Made by a program: the position numbers and the translations under genes. This document shows, one piece after another, positions 8,997-17,858 of a stretch of DNA of 64,000 bases. Every line of letters starts with the position of its first letter. Within the stretch, counting starts at the first letter, position 1. Source of the stretch: Saccharicrinis carchari. Lineage in GTDB: Bacteria > Bacteroidota > Bacteroidia > Bacteroidales > Marinilabiliaceae. Location: positions 124,001 through 188,000 of the forward strand of contig NZ_FXTB01000004.1 of NCBI RefSeq assembly GCF_900182605.1, read 5' to 3'. Below the pieces are notes generated by a model. It had not been told where the DNA came from, made no database searches, and saw only the letters and a program-made list of their open reading frames with translations.

Positions 8997-9296
8997 TTAA
9001 GGTTCAATGATAACAAAAATATCTTCGTCATTCTTTTTCATGAGGTACTCTTCGCGGGCAAATTTCTCTAAACTTTCCGGACTTTCCTGTATTTCGCTAA
9101 GTTTACGCTCGTTTTGCTCTATTTCAACCTGATAATGATGTTTTTGTTTTTCTAATTGATTTATCCGCGAATTGAGTTTCCTCTTGTCCCATAAGTTATT
9201 TTGGTCAAAAAAAAGCATCCACACACCAAATACGACAAGTGTTAAAATGTACTTGTTTTTAAGGATAGGGGGTATGTTTATTTTACGCAGATTCAT
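8997..9296 (-). CDS. ftsB: FtsB/DivIC-family cell division protein
   Basis: A 99-residue bitopic protein: short basic cytoplasmic N-terminus, one helix at about 16-30, then a coiled coil (about 37-75) with heptad Leu/Ile positions and the conserved tail P-E-x-L-E-K-x-A-R-E-E-Y, which marks septum formation initiators. FtsB/DivIC bridges FtsL and FtsQ/DivIB in the divisome and helps activate septal peptidoglycan synthesis. Length and layout are typical. A -7 element (9314-9321) lies just upstream. Confidence 0.88.
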   Translation of the reverse strand: MNLRKINIPPILKNKYILTLVVFGVWMLFFDQNNLWDKRKLNSRINQLEKQKHHYQVEIEQNERKLSEIQESPESLEKFAREEYLMKKNDEDIFVIIEP

Positions 9297-9313
9297 CGCA
9301 CAGGTATTTTGTT

Positions 9314-9321
9314 CAAAGATA
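9314..9321 (-). promoter_or_regulatory. Predicted -7 element of ftsB
   Basis: Minus strand TATCTTTG, matching TAnnTTTG, 18 bases before the ftsB ATG. No good -33 box at the right spacing, so confidence is moderate. Confidence 0.4.
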
Positions 9322-9458
9322 AAAAATATGCACGAACAGTGAACCGTCCGGTAAGATATTTCACAAGAGTATTTAAAATTTATTTAATCCATCTATCCCT
9401 CTGCCTTGTTATCCTTATTAAATATATCCTGTTATCTTGCACATAAAAATCAAAATAG

Positions 9459-10802
9459 ATGTACTCCACAAAAACCAAAGTCAAGTTTAAAAATATTATT
9501 CAACGTGAAGATTGGCGATTGCTAAAAACGGCATTGGAAGAATTGGATCCAATACAAGTAGCACAATTAATCGAAAGTGCATCGGCCGATGATGAGGTTA
9601 TATTATTCAGGCTACTTGGCCGAGCCCATGGCAGAGAGGTGTTTAAGTTGCTCAGCCATCAAAAGCAAGAAGAAATTATTGAAGGTTTGGCCGAAAAATC
9701 ACAGATTATCTCCAAACTGCTTAATGATATAAAACCAGACGATAGAACGGCATTTCTGGGGGAGTTGCCCGGCAAAGTAGCACAGCGGTTGCTTCAATAC
9801 TTGTCGCCCGAAAAACGCAGTATTACCAATAAGCTGCTAGGCTACTCAAAAGATAGTATCGGCAGGTTGATGACACCTGAATTTGTGGCTATTAAATCCT
9901 TTTTTACCGTGGAGATGGCTTTTGCGCATATCCGTAAATATGGTAGGGATTCGGAAACATTAAACGTGATTTATATTGTGGATGAAGATTGGAAACTGAT
10001 TGACGATATCAGAATCAAAGAACTTCTTCTGGCATCTCCACAGCAAGCAATCAAAGAGTTAATGGACAACCGTTTTATCGCACTTAATGCCAATGAAGAT
10101 CAGGAAACAGCTATTAAAGTATTCAGGGACTACGATCGGGTGGCCTTGCCCGTAGTAAACGAAGAGGGCGTGTTGCTGGGTATTGTCACCTTCGACGACA
10201 TAATGGATGTGGTGGAAGAGGAATCAACAGAGGACTTTCATAAATTCGGTTCTTTTCAAACTGCCATTTCAAATCCACTTAAAACGCGCTTATTTTCGTT
10301 ATATAAAAACCGGATTGTCTGGCTGATGGCATTGGTGTTTGTGAATATTTTTTCGGGTGCAGCCTTGAGCAACTTCGAGGATGTGATCCAATCGGCGGTT
10401 GCACTGGTTTTCTTTTTACCCCTGCTTATTGACAGTGGTGGTAATGCTGGTTCGCAGTCGGCAACACTTATGATCCGCTCTTTGGCTATGGGTGAAGTGC
10501 GTATAGCTGATTTGTATAAGCTTATAGGGAAAGAGCTTGTTGTTGCGGTACTCCTGGGCACAACAATGGCGCTCGGTGTTGCCCTGATTGCTAACTTCAG
10601 GGCACCCGAGATTATGGCAGTGGTGGCTTTAACTATGATAATTACGGTAGTTATAGGCAGTTTAACGGGTATGCTCTTACCTTTTATATTCACGAAACTA
10701 AAGCTGGATCCCGCCACTGCCAGTGCGCCGTTGATAACTTCTATTTCCGACATATGCGGCGTACTGGTTTACTTTTCCATGGCCTCTTGGCTATTGGCTT
10801 AG
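9459..10802 (+). CDS. mgtE: Magnesium transporter MgtE
   Basis: A 447-residue homodimeric Mg2+ channel/transporter of the inner membrane. Order: N-terminal helical superhelix domain (about 20-125), two CBS domains (about 130-255, including LPVVNEEGVLLGIVTFDDIMDV), a connecting plug helix, and five membrane helices (about 280-447). The conserved pore-region signature DSGGNAGSQSATL is at about 327-339. Cytosolic Mg2+ binding between the N and CBS domains closes the channel in studied homologues. ATG at 9459; single gene, convergent with the GH13 gene. Confidence 0.95.
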   Translation: MYSTKTKVKFKNIIQREDWRLLKTALEELDPIQVAQLIESASADDEVILFRLLGRAHGREVFKLLSHQKQEEIIEGLAEKSQIISKLLNDIKPDDRTAFLGELPGKVAQRLLQYLSPEKRSITNKLLGYSKDSIGRLMTPEFVAIKSFFTVEMAFAHIRKYGRDSETLNVIYIVDEDWKLIDDIRIKELLLASPQQAIKELMDNRFIALNANEDQETAIKVFRDYDRVALPVVNEEGVLLGIVTFDDIMDVVEEESTEDFHKFGSFQTAISNPLKTRLFSLYKNRIVWLMALVFVNIFSGAALSNFEDVIQSAVALVFFLPLLIDSGGNAGSQSATLMIRSLAMGEVRIADLYKLIGKELVVAVLLGTTMALGVALIANFRAPEIMAVVALTMIITVVIGSLTGMLLPFIFTKLKLDPATASAPLITSISDICGVLVYFSMASWLLA

Positions 10803-10862
10803 CATCCGTTTGCCCCACTCTCATCACTTTAAAAGCAAAGAAATAGATCTATTCTGAACACA

Positions 10863-12530
10863 TCATTTATCTGCAGCGAGTAAAGCCATATCAAAATCAG
10901 ATTGTAGCCTTACTTCTCCATTTTTTACCTTTACGGCAATACCAGAGTAGTGGTCTTTAAGCCTTGTACCATTTTCAAATACATCGCCAACGGAAATAGT
11001 TTTTGCACCTAAGGGTAAATCCATACCAACAACAACCTTGTTGCTGTATCCGTTTTGGGTAAACTCACGTTTAAAAACATACGGCTGGGCAGTAATTTGC
11101 GTATGCACCCCGGCACCTACCGCAGGATTCGCTGCTCTAAACTGTCCTAGTTTTTGATAGTGGTTTAACAAATCATTGGCTCCCACACCGTTCACCATTG
11201 TGTTTGAGGCAATATCCTCCCAATTCATAAAACTACGCAAGGTGGCATCGCCAACCGTACCTTCTATAATCAAGGGGCGGTTAATCTCGTCGCCATAATA
11301 AATTTGAGAAGCTCCGGGACATAATAACAACACATTGGCCGCCTTATAGGCTTTTTCTCTTGTCATATCAAAAGAATGGCTATCATCGTGCGAGGACAGA
11401 TAATTTAAAACAGACTTGCCTTTAAGCTCCTTGTTAAGGATATCGGAATATTTGGCGAAAATGAATTCGTAGTCTTTTTGGGCATCGCTCTTCAACTCAA
11501 AATTAATGAGGGCATGCATGCCATGATCGAAGTAATCCACCTGCACCCCTCCATTGTCAAATATTCTGCCACTTGATGCACCATAACCATATACCTCACC
11601 AACGGTATAAAAAGCATTGTTATCGAGTACCTTGTCCGGATTGGCCGCTTTCCACTCTTCAAAAGCCTTGGATGCTTGCTTATACAACTCACTCCAAACC
11701 GACTCTTCAGTATGCTTAGCGGTGTCAATGCGATAACCATCCACCCCATATTTACGCACAAAATCAGTCAGCCACTTGATAATATAAAACCGGGGAGCAC
11801 GAGGGTAAGCTGTTTCTGCGAAAAAAGCATTCAGTTCCTCCATCTCTTTTTCTAAACGACCTTCTTTTTTCCATTTTTCCAACAACACTTCGGGTAAACC
11901 TACTTCTTCGTTACTTTCCGTTTTTATATCGGGCAAATTCTCTACCAAAGTACAAGTTACCGTTGACTCATAACTTTCGTAGGTACAGGGCGGACCGGTA
12001 CGCACCCAATCCTTTCCATAAACCGGATCCTTAGGTGTTACGGGGCCGGTATGGTTAAGCACCACGTCCATCACAATCCTGATACCTTTAGTATGCGCTG
12101 CATCAACCAAATCCATAAAGTCTTGCTCCGTACCCCAATTAGGATCTATACGAGTCCAGTCTTTGGCCCAGTATCCGTGAAAACCATAAGTATTTCCCGT
12201 ACTTTCGTCCACGCTGCCATGTATTTGCTCCACCACAGGCGAAAACCACAAAGCATTCACACCCAAATCAGTAAAATATCCTTGATTAATCTTATCAATG
12301 ATTCCCCTGAAATCGCCTCCCATAAATCCGCGTAAGAGGCCGGTCTCGCCATTACGCTCAAAATTGACATCGTTAGTTGTGTCGCCATTGTTAAAACGAT
12401 CGGTCAATAAAAAATACACATTGGCATTATCCCAAACAAAGGGAGCCTGTACGGTTTTTTGGGGTTGATTTTGTGCACACGCACTCAATACAATTAAAGT
12501 AAGTGCAAGTAATAGATTTTTAATAGTCAT
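10863..12530 (-). CDS. GH13 alpha-amylase family lipoprotein
   Basis: A 555-residue retaining alpha-glucan hydrolase of family GH13. The signal peptide ends in a lipobox (LSAC, Cys 18), so it is a lipoprotein, probably outer-membrane anchored. Barrel motifs in order: DVVLNH (155-160), GYRIDTAKH with nucleophile Asp 269, VGEVYGYG with acid/base Glu 312, and SSHDD (379-383) with the transition-state Asp. The region between strands 3 and 4 carries an inserted Cys-containing segment (about 178-240). A C-terminal beta domain follows. No SusC/D pair is adjacent, so the gene acts alone here. Exact specificity (amylase or cyclodextrin/pullulan hydrolase) cannot be read from sequence alone. Confidence 0.92.
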   Translation of the reverse strand: MTIKNLLLALTLIVLSACAQNQPQKTVQAPFVWDNANVYFLLTDRFNNGDTTNDVNFERNGETGLLRGFMGGDFRGIIDKINQGYFTDLGVNALWFSPVVEQIHGSVDESTGNTYGFHGYWAKDWTRIDPNWGTEQDFMDLVDAAHTKGIRIVMDVVLNHTGPVTPKDPVYGKDWVRTGPPCTYESYESTVTCTLVENLPDIKTESNEEVGLPEVLLEKWKKEGRLEKEMEELNAFFAETAYPRAPRFYIIKWLTDFVRKYGVDGYRIDTAKHTEESVWSELYKQASKAFEEWKAANPDKVLDNNAFYTVGEVYGYGASSGRIFDNGGVQVDYFDHGMHALINFELKSDAQKDYEFIFAKYSDILNKELKGKSVLNYLSSHDDSHSFDMTREKAYKAANVLLLCPGASQIYYGDEINRPLIIEGTVGDATLRSFMNWEDIASNTMVNGVGANDLLNHYQKLGQFRAANPAVGAGVHTQITAQPYVFKREFTQNGYSNKVVVGMDLPLGAKTISVGDVFENGTRLKDHYSGIAVKVKNGEVRLQSDFDMALLAADK

Positions 12531-12556
12531 TGCTTATATTATTGGTTTCAATGAGC

Positions 12557-12586
12557 CAAAGATAGTAATATCCCGTTGCCGTCAAA
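12557..12586 (-). promoter_or_regulatory. Predicted promoter of the GH13 gene
   Basis: Minus strand TTTG (12583-12586), 18-base spacer, TATCTTTG (12557-12564), close to the phylum consensus and 27 bases before the GH13 ATG. Confidence 0.6.
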
Positions 12587-12760
12587 ACCTTTAGATTACT
12601 GCCATACACTCACTTACACTGCACTTATCTTATTTCAACCGATTGCGCTAAGGGTGATTTTTTTATTATTTTTTTGTTTCGGATAGAAGAAGGCACCTTG
12701 CTGCTCGAGAGCTGAATATTTTCATTAAATCTCTATTTACCCCGTGATCAATACCCTGTA

Positions 12761-15079
12761 TTATCGATTCTTTACCACCAGCTTTTTGGCAATGGTAATA
12801 TTACCCGATGTTATCTGAATAAAATACACGCCATTGGGTAAGTCATCCGTTTTCAGCATCTCTTCCTTGCCAAACACGATGCGTTGATGATGAGTTTTAC
12901 CTGTTAAATCGAAAATACGAATCTGCTTTGGTCCTTCGTTTGGCATCAACACCATAACGCGATGGGATGCCGGATTTGGATACACACGCAGCCCTTGCGC
13001 ATAATCCTGCTCTACCCCTGTATTTCCCTCTATATTAAAACTCACCCAATCTGAAAAGGCGGGTGCATATTGGGCATTACCCTCCTGGAAAGCCTGCACG
13101 TTCACTTCTCCCAAACCGTTAACCTGAAGCATATCGCCCGATAAGCTCGCGTTGCCCGACACCAACTTGTACGTAACAGGCAAGCCCGAACTGGCAGCGC
13201 CTTGTAAGTGAATGATGTTGTCAACCTGCTGGGATGCAATCGGTGCTAAGGTAACACTTTGGGGCTCTTTATCGGTGTCAATTAACATGCGAAGCATCAC
13301 CGGGTCATGATCGGAGTAATTTACCTGATCAATCCGACTGTTATTTATAAGACTCTGGTATTCAAAATACAACTCATCCGAGATACTCACATGGTCGAGC
13401 GAGGAACCCACCGCGCGCAGGTAATCCCGGTTCCAATTGGCATACCAGGGTGCGTATGCCCCTTTGCTCATGGAATAGGTTTCGTTGTAATCTCCCAGTA
13501 TCACAACGTTATCATCGTTATAATTTAATATCAAGTCGTTGAATAAGTACTCCGCATCGGCCCAACGACGTTCATCTGCATCGCAGCATTTGGCATGTAG
13601 ATTAATAAAATTTAGCAGCTGACTTTTACCGTCGATCTGCACAACAGACTTCATCATTTGTGGCAGTCGGCCACTGGCCCAGAACAAGCTGCTGTTACCG
13701 GGATATCCCGTTATTTGCGGTGTAGAGTATCCCTTATAAAAGTCTGAAAACATTGAAAACGAATCCATGTTGCTCACCGTTTTAATATTGTAAATAAAAC
13801 AGATACGCTGTGCCGGGAAATCGGAGGCGGGTGGTTGAAAATAAAAGCTATAGCGAGGTGCCAAAACGCCTGCATAGCTTGTTTGTCCTTCAAGTTCGTT
13901 TAACTTTTCGATGAGTGGTGTTAAAAAGTCGCCGTAGTTTTCATCCACAATCACTTCCTGAATCGCATACACATCGGCATCCAACTCAATTATTTTATTG
14001 GCTACCTGGGATAACTTGGTTTCAAAAGCAGCATGATTTGAACTTCCATTAGGCGCTATTCCAAAAAACTGGAGGTTCCACGTTACCACATCCAATGTTT
14101 TATCCTTTGTTAAGGTAGTGGCATCTATAGGAACACCGGCATTGGCAGGTTTAACTTTTATTTGATAGGGCATGGCATTGTTAACCCTATGTTCTACCAC
14201 CGATTCGATGCCGTAATAATACTCTTGTTGCGGGGCATATTTTATTTTTACCTCCGCAGATCCATCGCCCGTACCCGTGTCAACAATAAGCTCATTTATC
14301 CAATTAGCCCCATCCAACGATAGCCGATAATCGCGTTTACAAGTGATTTTTATATCCCCCGCCACACCTGTATAACTTAAGGTATAAGCATAAACCTCGC
14401 TTTGCTGACCAAGAGCCACATAGGGAAAGTTTATTTGCTTATTAATTAACCCGGAAGTCAAGGTTCCGGAAAAATTCTTTTTGCTACCCGTCACCATCAC
14501 ATCGTCCACCTGATAGGTAGTTGTGCGGTTTGAGGTATTGCCGGAATATTTAAAGGCTATATGCCCCATCCCCGAAAAGGCCGATAAATCAACCAGCCCA
14601 GACTCAATAAAAGTTGCACCATATCCACTGTAATTATTACGTTCATCAATTTGAGCATTCAACGGTTGCCAGGTAGCACTTTCCACATTGCTTCCATCAT
14701 AATCAGTAGAAAGCCAAACCGATAGTGTTGTTCCACTATAATATCCATTCTTGCTTTTAAAGGTCAAGGTTTCGTTATCGTACGCGTTAAAATCAATTGC
14801 CGGGCTAATCAAAAAAGATTCTATATCCGGCCCCGTTGCCTTGTAACCGGATATTTGCATGTAACTATTCCCATTGTATGTTGTTTGTACCCAATAGGTA
14901 TGCCCTTGCACAGCTTGCACTGTCCAGCCTTGCTTAAAGCTCTGATCTTCAAAATCAGCTGTTACAATTGGAACAACATCGTTGGTTGTGGCCGCACTTA
15001 TCGAGACAAAGACAAACTGCACCGCGCTTAAAACCATTAAAAACAGGCTTGTTATCCTAAAATCCTTTTTTAAACTCAT
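12761..15079 (-). CDS. T9SS-exported endonuclease/exonuclease/phosphatase-family protein with jelly-roll domain
   Basis: The start chosen is the ATG at 15077-15079, which opens a clear signal peptide (MSLKKDFRITSLFLMVLSA) and gives 772 residues. An upstream in-frame extension only translates the 7-bp repeat array. Domains: a cleaved-adhesin/choice-of-anchor-J-type jelly-roll (about 35-200), a beta linker, then an endonuclease/exonuclease/phosphatase domain (about 305-595) with WNLQFFG, AIQEV, NLHAKC, LGDYNE, SSLDHV and SDHDPVML motifs carrying the metal and catalytic Asn/Asp/His residues. A second beta region follows, and the last ~80 residues are a type A T9SS sorting domain (VYPNPA ... VYFIQI ... 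KKLVV). It is probably a secreted nuclease or phosphodiesterase scavenging phosphate or nucleosides. Confidence 0.88.
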   Translation of the reverse strand: MSLKKDFRITSLFLMVLSAVQFVFVSISAATTNDVVPIVTADFEDQSFKQGWTVQAVQGHTYWVQTTYNGNSYMQISGYKATGPDIESFLISPAIDFNAYDNETLTFKSKNGYYSGTTLSVWLSTDYDGSNVESATWQPLNAQIDERNNYSGYGATFIESGLVDLSAFSGMGHIAFKYSGNTSNRTTTYQVDDVMVTGSKKNFSGTLTSGLINKQINFPYVALGQQSEVYAYTLSYTGVAGDIKITCKRDYRLSLDGANWINELIVDTGTGDGSAEVKIKYAPQQEYYYGIESVVEHRVNNAMPYQIKVKPANAGVPIDATTLTKDKTLDVVTWNLQFFGIAPNGSSNHAAFETKLSQVANKIIELDADVYAIQEVIVDENYGDFLTPLIEKLNELEGQTSYAGVLAPRYSFYFQPPASDFPAQRICFIYNIKTVSNMDSFSMFSDFYKGYSTPQITGYPGNSSLFWASGRLPQMMKSVVQIDGKSQLLNFINLHAKCCDADERRWADAEYLFNDLILNYNDDNVVILGDYNETYSMSKGAYAPWYANWNRDYLRAVGSSLDHVSISDELYFEYQSLINNSRIDQVNYSDHDPVMLRMLIDTDKEPQSVTLAPIASQQVDNIIHLQGAASSGLPVTYKLVSGNASLSGDMLQVNGLGEVNVQAFQEGNAQYAPAFSDWVSFNIEGNTGVEQDYAQGLRVYPNPASHRVMVLMPNEGPKQIRIFDLTGKTHHQRIVFGKEEMLKTDDLPNGVYFIQITSGNITIAKKLVVKNR

Positions 15080-15213
15080 AACGCTGATATTAACTTTATT
15101 TACAAAATTAAAACATTCAACCACATATGAGTAATGATTTAAAATTAAAAGAAGCCTGACCCGATAGCTGGTAAATGGAGAGCGTAAATTATTGAGCATA
15201 AAGTAGGGATTTG
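15080..15213. other. 5' flank of the exported nuclease gene
   Basis: AT-rich leader of the minus-strand nuclease gene leading into the 7-bp array. No TAnnTTTG box was found at the expected distance. Confidence 0.4.
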
Positions 15214-15325
15214 GAGTGGTGGGTGATAAGTGGTGGGTGATAAGTGGTGAGTGTTTGAAAGCGGAAAGCAGAAAGCAAAAAGCGGAGAACGGAAGATGGT
15301 GAGCATAAGGTGTAAAGGGGTGCGT
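15214..15325 (+). repeat. Degenerate 7-bp-period array, copy 1
   Basis: Sixteen consecutive heptads can be read without a break. The first six follow RRGTNNN (GAGTGGT, GGGTGAT, AAGTGGT, GGGTGAT, AAGTGGT, GAGTGTT). The next run of four is NNAAAGC (TGAAAGC, GGAAAGC, AGAAAGC, AAAAAGC), then the pattern decays through GGAGAAC, GGAAGAT and GGTGAGC. It lies between the divergent nuclease and blaI genes. Because 7 is not a multiple of 3, the array stays open in more than one frame and produces spurious reading frames on both strands. Confidence 0.75.
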
Positions 15326-15459
15326 TGGCAGATAGACGGTAATCAATCTGAAATTGCGAATCCTTTCCAACGTATATGTCGGAATTGGTGCAAAAAGAAA
15401 GAAACAGACTTAAAAATAGAACAAGAATATTAATGTGGAGTAAAAAAAACATAAAAAAA

Positions 15460-15507
15460 CTTGCAACTACGACAAGTGTCGTATATATTTGTACGACAAA
15501 CATCGTA
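15460..15507 (+). promoter_or_regulatory. blaI promoter flanked by two BlaI-type operators
   Basis: CTTG (15460-15463), 20 bases, TATATTTG (15484-15491): a consensus Bacteroidota promoter. Operator 1 (15468-15483) is the perfect palindrome TACGACA-AG-TGTCGTA and ends exactly where the -7 box begins. Operator 2 (15492-15507), TACGACAAACATCGTA, shares the TACGA/TCGTA arms and begins exactly where the box ends. The arms resemble known BlaI/MecI operators (TACxACA/TGTxGTA). A repressor dimer on each site would bury the -7 box, so autoregulation of blaI and the protease gene is expected. Confidence 0.85.
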
Positions 15508-15535
15508 GTAGGCACGAAAACTGATTTAATTATAG

Positions 15536-15925
15536 ATGAAACCAAAAAAAATTACACCCACCGCCGCAGAATTAGATATTCTGAATATCCTTTGGGAAAA
15601 AGAGCCACTTACAGTTAAGGATATTCATGCATTAATTTGTAAAAGTAAGGATGTGGGTTACACCACCACTTTAAAGATTATGCAAAATATGACAACGAAA
15701 GGTTTGCTCAAGAGAGAGCGTAGCGGAAAGAGTCATTTGTACTTTAGTAATCATGCCAGAGAAGAAACAAGGGAACGTTTGCTCAATCGCTTTGTGGATT
15801 CGGCTTTTGGCGGTTCGGCCAGTTCGTTGGTTATGCAATTGCTGGGAAACAAAAAAACATCGGTAGAAGAATTAGATGAAATACAGCAAATTATTGAACA
15901 GATAAAAACCGATTCATCATTGTAG
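15536..15925 (+). CDS. blaI: BlaI/MecI/CopY-family transcriptional repressor
   Basis: 129 residues. A winged-helix N-terminal domain (about 8-82) carries the family pattern AELDILNILWEKEPLTVKDI and GYTTTLKIMQNMTTKGLL, followed by a C-terminal dimerisation helix region (about 90-129). Members are repressors cleaved or released after activation of a partner membrane protease. The Asn-Met of the usual cleavage context (KIMQNMTTKG) is present. The operators at its own promoter and the M56 gene 33 bases downstream make a two-gene sensing operon. Ligand unknown; no beta-lactamase gene is nearby. Confidence 0.92.
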   Translation: MKPKKITPTAAELDILNILWEKEPLTVKDIHALICKSKDVGYTTTLKIMQNMTTKGLLKRERSGKSHLYFSNHAREETRERLLNRFVDSAFGGSASSLVMQLLGNKKTSVEELDEIQQIIEQIKTDSSL

Positions 15926-15958
15926 CGAATAAAATGGTATCCCTTAATATGATTTGTC

Positions 15959-17836
15959 ATGAATTTAATACATAAGCTATTTTCACCCGCAATAAGCGAA
16001 GCACTTGGTTGGACCATCGTACATGCACTATGGCAGGGCATTATCGTACTAATCGTTTTGCTAATTTTATTAGCAACATTAAAAAAGCACAGCGCTCAAA
16101 TCAGGTATTTTATTTCGTTTACTGCGCTTGTAATTATGTTAGGCTGGTCTATCTCTACTTTTGTTGGAGGATACACCGATGCACGCGACAAACAAATACT
16201 AAAGAACGAGTTACTGAACCAGCAGGATTACTTAAAAAATCTTAGCTTTTCTAATCCTCGCCCCAATGAACTAAACGTTTCTGCATCGGGTTTAAAATTT
16301 GAAAAACTAAAAATCAGGGTATGGTTTCAACGAAACTTCCCTCTGCTTCTATCTATCTGGCTGGTTGGCATAGGCATTTTTACCTTGCGGCTGTTGGCCG
16401 GCCTGGCCTACACCTGGCGGCTGAGAACAAACAATCTGCTTCCGTTTGAAGCCAGATGGATGCATAAACTAAAAGAACTGGCTGCCGCATTAAAAATTTC
16501 GCGCAAGATAAGCGCCTATCAGTCGGCACATGCCTCTACCCCCCTTACCCTGGGCTTTTTAAAGCCCATTATCCTGTTCCCTGTTAAAATGCTTTCCGGT
16601 TTATCCGACAAAAAGGTGGAGGCCATTATTGCCCATGAACTGGCGCATATTGTCAGAAACGACTATCTGTTTAACATCATCCAATCCATTATTGAAATCT
16701 TATTTTTCTATCATCCTGCCATTTGGCGTATGTCGGCTCATATCAGACGCGAGCGCGAACACGCCTGTGACGATATAGCCATCAACCTTACGGGCGACAA
16801 GCTAAGTTACGTGCAGGCATTGGCTCATCCGTCAATAAGCGGACAAGCTGGCAACATCTCTATTTATTCACAGAAAAATCTCTCCATGGGCTTTGCCCAC
16901 AAAAAAAGCAGTCTATTGGAAAGGGTTAAACGAATTCAAAAACAAAGAGCCATGAAAACAAATTTTTCCGAAGGTCTAATTGCGGCCTGCATCATCCTCA
17001 GCAGTATTTTTTTACTTTCCTTTTCATTAGGTAATCAATTTAACGAATCCAATCCCCCCTTAAGTCAATCCGTGCATACGGAAGAGCAAAGTCTATCGCC
17101 ACAAACACGCATTGCCACATTACCAAAAGCGCAGGCCAAAGCAAAAAAAGACAGTTTGCTGCGGGCAGTCGAAAAGAATGTAACTATAGTAAGAAGCGAT
17201 GAAAAACTTTCAAAAGAAATAATACAAGCCATAGAGATTGCACTAACAGAGAATGACGAATCGCTTTCTGCGGAAATAATGGAAGAGATAAATATGGCAT
17301 TAAAGGAAATCAGCGAATCAGGCATTCAGGATGCCATGAAAGAAGCCCGGATAGAAATAAAAGCCGCCATGGCCGAAATAAATTCAGATTCTATACAGGA
17401 AGAGATACGGACAGAAATGAAAGAGGCCCGAGAAGAAATTAATAAGGCGATGAAAGAAAACCAACTTACCGCCCGTGAAAAGCAAGAAATAGAAGAAACC
17501 ACTGAGCTATCACTTAAAGCGGCCGAAACCGGCTTAAAGATGGCCGCCGAAGTGCTGGAAAGTATCGATATCGAAAGTATTGTGGCAACATCATTAGAAG
17601 CTGCCAACACAGCCATTGAATTGGCCGGCAAACAAATTGAAGCGATGCATCTGGATTCCTTAATCGATGCCGAAATAAACACTATTGAGATAGAAATAGA
17701 TAAAAACGATCTAAACCGCAGTCGGGAACAGCTTAAAAGGGATAAGGCGCAATTACAGAAAGATTTAAAAGAGCTTAAAAAAGATATGAAGAAATTGAAG
17801 AAAGAAATAAAAAAAGAGCTTAAAGAAGCTGAATAA
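15959..17836 (+). CDS. M56 (BlaR1-like) membrane protease with a long charged helical C-terminus
   Basis: 625 residues. The N-terminal BlaR1/MecR1-type metalloprotease has helices at about 16-40, 48-68 and 127-150, the zinc motif HELAH (226-230), and the third ligand Glu 267 in EREHACDD. A fourth helix (about 335-356) leads to the outside. Where BlaR1 has a penicillin-binding sensor, this protein has about 270 residues of Glu/Lys/Ala-rich sequence predicted to be nearly all helix. It contains repeated EIxxAMxE-like units (about 440-510) and a very basic coiled-coil tail (about 575-625). The sensor is therefore of a different kind. It presumably cleaves the BlaI encoded upstream upon stimulus. 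It ends 22 bases from the convergent truA. Confidence 0.88.
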   Translation: MNLIHKLFSPAISEALGWTIVHALWQGIIVLIVLLILLATLKKHSAQIRYFISFTALVIMLGWSISTFVGGYTDARDKQILKNELLNQQDYLKNLSFSNPRPNELNVSASGLKFEKLKIRVWFQRNFPLLLSIWLVGIGIFTLRLLAGLAYTWRLRTNNLLPFEARWMHKLKELAAALKISRKISAYQSAHASTPLTLGFLKPIILFPVKMLSGLSDKKVEAIIAHELAHIVRNDYLFNIIQSIIEILFFYHPAIWRMSAHIRREREHACDDIAINLTGDKLSYVQALAHPSISGQAGNISIYSQKNLSMGFAHKKSSLLERVKRIQKQRAMKTNFSEGLIAACIILSSIFLLSFSLGNQFNESNPPLSQSVHTEEQSLSPQTRIATLPKAQAKAKKDSLLRAVEKNVTIVRSDEKLSKEIIQAIEIALTENDESLSAEIMEEINMALKEISESGIQDAMKEARIEIKAAMAEINSDSIQEEIRTEMKEAREEINKAMKENQLTAREKQEIEETTELSLKAAETGLKMAAEVLESIDIESIVATSLEAANTAIELAGKQIEAMHLDSLIDAEINTIEIEIDKNDLNRSREQLKRDKAQLQKDLKELKKDMKKLKKEIKKELKEAE

Positions 17837-17858
17837 CAACAAAATAAGCAGCAATAGC

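Noticed and set aside
15080-15370. N-terminal extension of the exported nuclease to 15370
   Set aside because: It encodes only the 7-bp array in translation, while a clear signal peptide begins at 15079.
15536-17836. A beta-lactam resistance operon
   Set aside because: BlaI and an M56 protease are present, but there is no beta-lactamase gene and the protease lacks a penicillin-binding sensor.
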